A stretch of DNA of 7,986 nucleotides from JASSUD01 sp031963005 (GTDB lineage Bacteria > Pseudomonadota > Gammaproteobacteria > Burkholderiales > Burkholderiaceae). The notes beneath the pieces are model-generated. The model was given only the letters and a program-made list of their open reading frames with translations, ran no database searches and was not told the origin of the DNA. Below are positions 5,615 to 7,986 of this stretch, one piece after another. The first letter of the stretch is position 1; each line of letters opens with the position of its first letter. The position numbers and the translations under genes are program-made. The stretch is from the NCBI GenBank assembly GCA_031963005.1, contig JASSUL010000024.1:1-7986 (forward strand). The letters are read 5' to 3'.

Positions 5615-5725
5615 TCAAGCTGCCCGAGCGCGCATCTGCGGCGCAAAATACGCATCGCTCGCTCTACGGAAAACAACATATTTGAAGCGTTTCCGGTCGA
5701 ACAGCTCTGTCTCTATCGGCAAGGT
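5615..5725 (-). pseudogene. 3' remnant of the gene upstream of the HD-kinase (possibly an RNA ligase)
   Basis: On the minus strand an open frame reads VTLPIETELFDRKRFKYVVF, then RRASDAYFAPQMRARAA, and stops at a TGA at 5617-5615. That is 34 bases before the HD-kinase ATG, a spacing typical of an operon. It shares that gene's GC-rich composition. The frame reaches the point where IS4-family homology begins on the other strand (about 5726), so the rest of the gene was lost there. I do not recognise these last 37 residues. An RNA ligase is suggested only by the usual neighbours of HD-Pnk genes. Confidence 0.45.
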
Positions 5726-6846
5726 CACATTACGCTATAAGCATGCGGTTGCCAGCCAGCTGGGGATGACTAGCAACAACGTCCATACGAATCGAAGAGG
5801 ATATCAAGTCCATTCTGTGCTGCTGTTGGATGCGACAAGCTAGCAAACGGTGGGACTGATTGAGCAGACGCACTGGTGCCGAGAAGCAAGCTGTCACGGC
5901 AAGAAGTATCAGCGCTGGACACGCGCCTATAAGGACAAGGAAAGTTATAAGTGGGAACAAGCAGCGATCCAGCCGGCAGCCCGTTTGGGTGACACGATGG
6001 CGCAGACGATCTCGGTGTGTGATCGGGAAGCCGATATGTATGACTAATCTGAACTACAAACAACAGCATGAGCAGCGCTTTGTGGTGCGAGCCAAAACTG
6101 GCCGACGGAGTGTGCAAGAAAGCGAGCTGAGCCTGTTTGAGACGTTGAATCAAGAAGGGACGCCCTTGTTTGCTACACCGTGCAAGTGCCACAGCGCGGA
6201 GGCAGGTCGGCTCGCAGAGCCGAATTATCGTTGCGTAGTATGTCATTGAGCATCATGGCTCCTGCGCGTAGCACGTCAGGGGGCGGCCCACTTGGCGCCA
6301 ATGCTATTTTGGCCGAAGAGATGAATGCGCCCTTGCAGGCAGAACCACTGCAATGGGTATTGTTGACAACAGAACCCGTTGCTAGTGCTGCTCAAGCATT
6401 GACGGTTGTGCGATATTACGAATGCCGTTGGCATATCGAGGATTATTACAAAACATGGAAAAAGCGGTGTAGGTGTTGAACGGCAGCGCTTTCAAAGTTC
6501 GGAAAATCTGGAACGGATGCTGGTGATCACCGCGTTTCTCGCTGTGCGGTTATTGCAATTACATGAAATCCAGAATGTGCCAGATAACCAGCCAGCCAGG
6601 AAGTGCGACGAAGTACTCAGTGAAGACGAATGGAAAATCCTGTGGGTATCTACTGAGCGTAGCCCACCGCCAACCTCTCCTCCTCCCGCTCGCTGGGCTT
6701 ATTTGGCTTTAGCCAAATTGGGAGGATTTACCGATACCAAGTATACTGGCCGGCCAGGCTGGAGCACTATGTGGCATGGCTGGTTTCGTTTGCAAGAGCG
6801 TCTCCATGGTTACCAAGTTAGCCAACAACTGTACGCTGACTTGTGA
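5726..6846 (+). pseudogene. Tn5-like (IS4-family) transposase, heavily decayed
   Basis: Homology to the Tn5 transposase starts at TLRYKHAVASQLG, just after where the first catalytic Asp should be (the EDTTSLSYRH motif in Tn5), so that residue is lost. The frame continues to GYQVHSVLLLDATS, a TAG at 5841-5843, then QTVGLIEQTHW and ISVCDREADMYD (second catalytic Asp). One extra base near 6045-6049 shifts the frame to NYKQQHEQRFVVRAKTGRR. A compensating one-base loss at about 6150-6178 leads into VQVPQRGGRSARRAELSLRS. The Y-(2)-R-(3)-E-(6)-K signature is complete in YYECRWHIEDYYKTWK (third catalytic residue). An extra A in the run 6459-6463 shifts the frame again to SGVGVERQRFQSSENLERML, ARWAYLALAKLGGF and the natural C-terminus (QLYADL, TGA at 6844-6846). 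It cannot make active protein. Confidence 0.9.
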
Positions 6847-7663
6847 TCAAGAGACAGACGCGGGCTGCTTGACTATTCTGAATGGCTTCGATAGCCTCCT
6901 AGGCTTTATTCCATTCCTGCCTTTTGCAGGCGGTGCGATAAAATACGTTTGTTATGATCTACACAAGCTAGCTCAAGAGCTGGAACTGGAAAATAGAATC
7001 GCTATTAGAAAAGCATTAATAGAAATTGCGGCAGCTATTTTCACTGCTCCGGATACGGAGGATTTTATTCTTTTAAAAAGCAAAAGAAAGGAAATTGATA
7101 TGAACGAAACTACGCCTTTGGCATCTTCACAAAAATTATCGTCAAGTTATCTTTCGACTCCCACTGCCTATGTTCGTTTCGCTCAAGAGGGAAGTTTTTC
7201 TTCGCAGGCTCTCAAAAATATTTCTACTGATAAAGATATTAAATCTACATTGGCGTTGTTAAAAAATAATAAATCTATTATAGATGTCGAAACTACGCTT
7301 TTTGCCTCTTCACCAATATTATCGTCAATCGATTTTTCAATTTCTGCTGACTATGCTCGTCTTGTTCAAGAAGGAAGTCCTTCTTTTATAGATCGTCAAT
7401 ACTCCTCAAAAACTGATGTTTTAAATATATCTCTAGCAGAAAATATCTTTAGAGACTTCGAGTTTTCAAATGCACCATTTGTAATATCTCCTCCTAAGTA
7501 CAAGGCTGTATACCCACTGGAATGCGCGACTTCTTTCCTGGGCTCTGCTTTAAATACTATCGAAGTTTCAAAGGTAGATAAAGCGGATAAATATGCTCCA
7601 ATCTACTTTTTTATTTTTCTTATCTGTATGATTTCTATCTTTCTATTCCTTTTATTTGTATAG
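6776..7663 (+). CDS. Hypothetical repeat-containing membrane ORF, 5' end replaced by the IS
   Basis: The open frame starts at an ATG inside the dead transposase (6776), but the meaningful part begins after the IS edge at 6857. No ATG lies between 6858 and 7100. The gene may therefore be 5'-truncated, with translation now possible from the ATG at 7100, which follows AAAGGA with good spacing and gives 187 residues. Visible parts, in residues of the 295-residue frame: a hydrophobic stretch at about 41-58 (LLGFIPFLPFAGGAIKYV), a helical segment to about 92 (HKLAQELELENRIAIRKAL), about three copies of a 60-62-residue repeat (see 7064-7545), and a C-terminal membrane segment (IYFFIFLICMISIFLFLLFV). 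No enzyme motif is present and I do not recognise the family. Serine-rich repeats plus a tail anchor suggest a surface, secreted or host-membrane protein, which is inference. The repeat resembles the N-terminus of the 207-residue protein at 1914-2537. Confidence 0.6.
   Translation: MAGFVCKSVSMVTKLANNCTLTCDQETDAGCLTILNGFDSLLGFIPFLPFAGGAIKYVCYDLHKLAQELELENRIAIRKALIEIAAAIFTAPDTEDFILLKSKRKEIDMNETTPLASSQKLSSSYLSTPTAYVRFAQEGSFSSQALKNISTDKDIKSTLALLKNNKSIIDVETTLFASSPILSSIDFSISADYARLVQEGSPSFIDRQYSSKTDVLNISLAENIFRDFEFSNAPFVISPPKYKAVYPLECATSFLGSALNTIEVSKVDKADKYAPIYFFIFLICMISIFLFLLFV
6844..6857. repeat. IS50-type terminal repeat (right end)
   Basis: TGATCAAGAGACAG is the reverse complement of CTGTCTCTTGATCA, the outer part of the Tn5/IS50 inside end. 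It begins at the transposase stop codon. Sequence from 6858 on belongs to a different, AT-rich unit. Confidence 0.75.
7064..7545 (+). repeat. Degenerate tandem repeat, unit about 183-186 bp, about three copies
   Basis: Copy A starts at 7064 (FILLKSKRKEIDMNETTPLA) and copy B at 7250 (LALLKNNKSIIDVETTLFA). They are clearly related at the DNA level: both contain GAAACTACGC, TCTTCAC and ATTATCGTCAA at matching places, with a period of 186 bp. Later they share AYVRFAQEGS and DYARLVQEGS. A weaker copy C follows about 180 bp on (SNAPFVISPPKYKAVY). All copies are in frame, so the unit multiplied as coding sequence. Confidence 0.7.
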
Positions 7664-7795
7664 TTGTTTTTATCTTAGGCTTTACGGCCGTTGGTCATAA
7701 TGCGACTAAAGATAAAATAATTAAACAGTCATTTTGTGAAAGTTTTCCAACATAAACTTAAGCAATTATTGATGAAGTGGCTGATAACGGCGGTC
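7664..7795. other. Short region between the repeat ORF and the IS30 remnant
   Basis: Just after the TAG at 7661-7663, another plus-strand frame stays open to a TAA at 7753-7755 and reads IVVFILGFTAVGHNATKDK. It looks like a continuation of the membrane tail in a shifted frame, so the repeat ORF may once have been about 30 residues longer. From 7756 to 7795 nothing is recognisable except the likely edge of the IS30-type element. Confidence 0.35.
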
Positions 7796-7986
7796 TCAAG
7801 AATCAAGTGCAACAGGTTTAACCAAATGAACTATCTGTAATTCTTGAGCTAAAGCTTGTTCAGGGGAGAGCCACCCTAGAGTTTGTCGCGGTCTCCCATT
7901 GAGCAATCAGGCGATATCGTTAAGGTAGGTTTGACTGAGCCCAGAGAGATCGATGCCTTTAGGTAAAAATTGGCGAAGTAAACCAT
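7796..7986 (-). pseudogene. IS30-family transposase C-terminus with in-frame TGA (runs off the window)
   Basis: Read on the minus strand from the window edge: GLLRQFLPKGIDLSGLSQTY, LNDIA, a TGA at 7909-7907, then LLNGRPRQTLGWLSPEQALA and a final TGA at 7798-7796. The block FLPKGxDLS, then LNxRPRxTLGW, then a helical end is the conserved C-terminus of IS30-family DDE transposases, including the region after the catalytic Glu. The stop falls where related proteins have a sense codon before LLN, so this copy is inactive unless the 5' part is read separately. The rest of the gene lies beyond the window. Confidence 0.85.

Larger units (their letters stand above)
5726..6857 (+). mobile_element. IS4-family, IS50/Tn5-like remnant, left part deleted
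   Basis: The right end is kept: TGATCAAGAGACAG at 6844-6857 equals the last 14 bases of the IS50 inside end in outward orientation. Most of a Tn5-like transposase precedes it. The left end and the first quarter or so of the gene are missing, replaced at about 5726 by the GC-rich HD-kinase region. No 9-bp duplication can be checked because the other end is gone. Confidence 0.85.

Noticed and set aside
5581..5679. N-terminal extension of the HD-kinase to the ATG at 5679
   Set aside because: The extension has no ribosome binding site and overlaps the end of the upstream gene in another frame. The ATG at 5580 has AAGGAG at ideal spacing and gives the expected domain start.
4470..5685. Several plus- and minus-strand ORFs overlapping the HD-kinase gene
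   Set aside because: They are open only because the GC-rich gene leaves other frames free of stops. They have no family motifs, while the minus-strand frame has two complete domains.
5707..5714. CTGTCTCT as the left terminal repeat of the IS50-like element
   Set aside because: The match stops after eight bases, the 9-bp sequences outside it and outside 6857 do not agree, and the minus-strand upstream gene reads through it as ordinary codons (GAG ACA GAG). It is most likely chance.
7100..7300. ETTPL/ETTLF in the repeats as eukaryotic acidic dileucine sorting signals
   Set aside because: The second leucine or isoleucine is missing in the first copy and the fit is too loose. There is no independent evidence that the protein reaches host membranes.
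800..7909. Reassigned stop codon (TGA or TAG read as an amino acid)
   Set aside because: The in-frame stops are of both kinds (TGA in orfB and the IS30 remnant, TAG in the phage and IS50-like remnants), occur only in genes with other damage or in mobile debris, and do not occur in the intact HD-kinase gene. Pseudogene decay is simpler.

Overview
This 8 kb window looks like an accessory, decaying region of a bacterial chromosome or large plasmid. It carries remnants of at least four insertion-sequence types, a phage-gene remnant, one well-preserved enzyme gene and a few AT-rich unknown genes. Base composition is a mosaic: about 1570-2650 and 7000-7780 are strongly AT-rich, about 4450-5725 is GC-rich, and the IS sequences are intermediate. 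Mixed composition, many IS copies and many stop-containing genes suit a host-associated bacterium with relaxed selection, for example an intracellular symbiont. A Burkholderia-related fungal endosymbiont is one possibility, but I cannot fix the taxon from this sequence.

Layout. (1) 124-1570 is a full-length IS3-family, IS150-group element with both terminal repeats. Its orfA is frameshifted in a C9 tract and its orfB is cut by a TGA, although the programmed -1 frameshift site and the DDE residues remain. Both ends carry a terminator-like hairpin facing into the element. (2) 1611-2537, minus strand, holds two AT-rich unknown genes with predicted membrane segments. (3) 2669-3235, plus strand, has a palindrome, a tiny ORF and a phage structural-type gene with an in-frame TAG. 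(4) 3236-4450 is mostly unassigned: a fragment on the minus strand, a perfect 20-bp hairpin and a probable IS66-type left end. (5) 4453-5725, minus strand, encodes an intact HD plus P-loop kinase protein matching the architecture of the HD-Pnk nucleic-acid end-healing enzymes. The last codons of an upstream gene lie just before it; by analogy this may have been an RNA ligase. (6) 5726-6857 is a decayed IS4-family, IS50/Tn5-like transposase with its right end preserved. (7) 6858-7663 is an AT-rich ORF holding about three copies of a 60-62-residue repeat and a C-terminal membrane segment. Its 5' end is lost at the IS boundary. (8) 7796-7986, minus strand, is the C-terminus of an IS30-family transposase with an in-frame TGA.

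The only gene whose biochemical role can be stated with some confidence is the HD-Pnk-like one. The most unusual signals are the tandem-repeat membrane ORF, whose repeat motif also resembles the N-terminus of the 207-residue protein, and the arrangement of inward-facing terminators on the IS150-type element.
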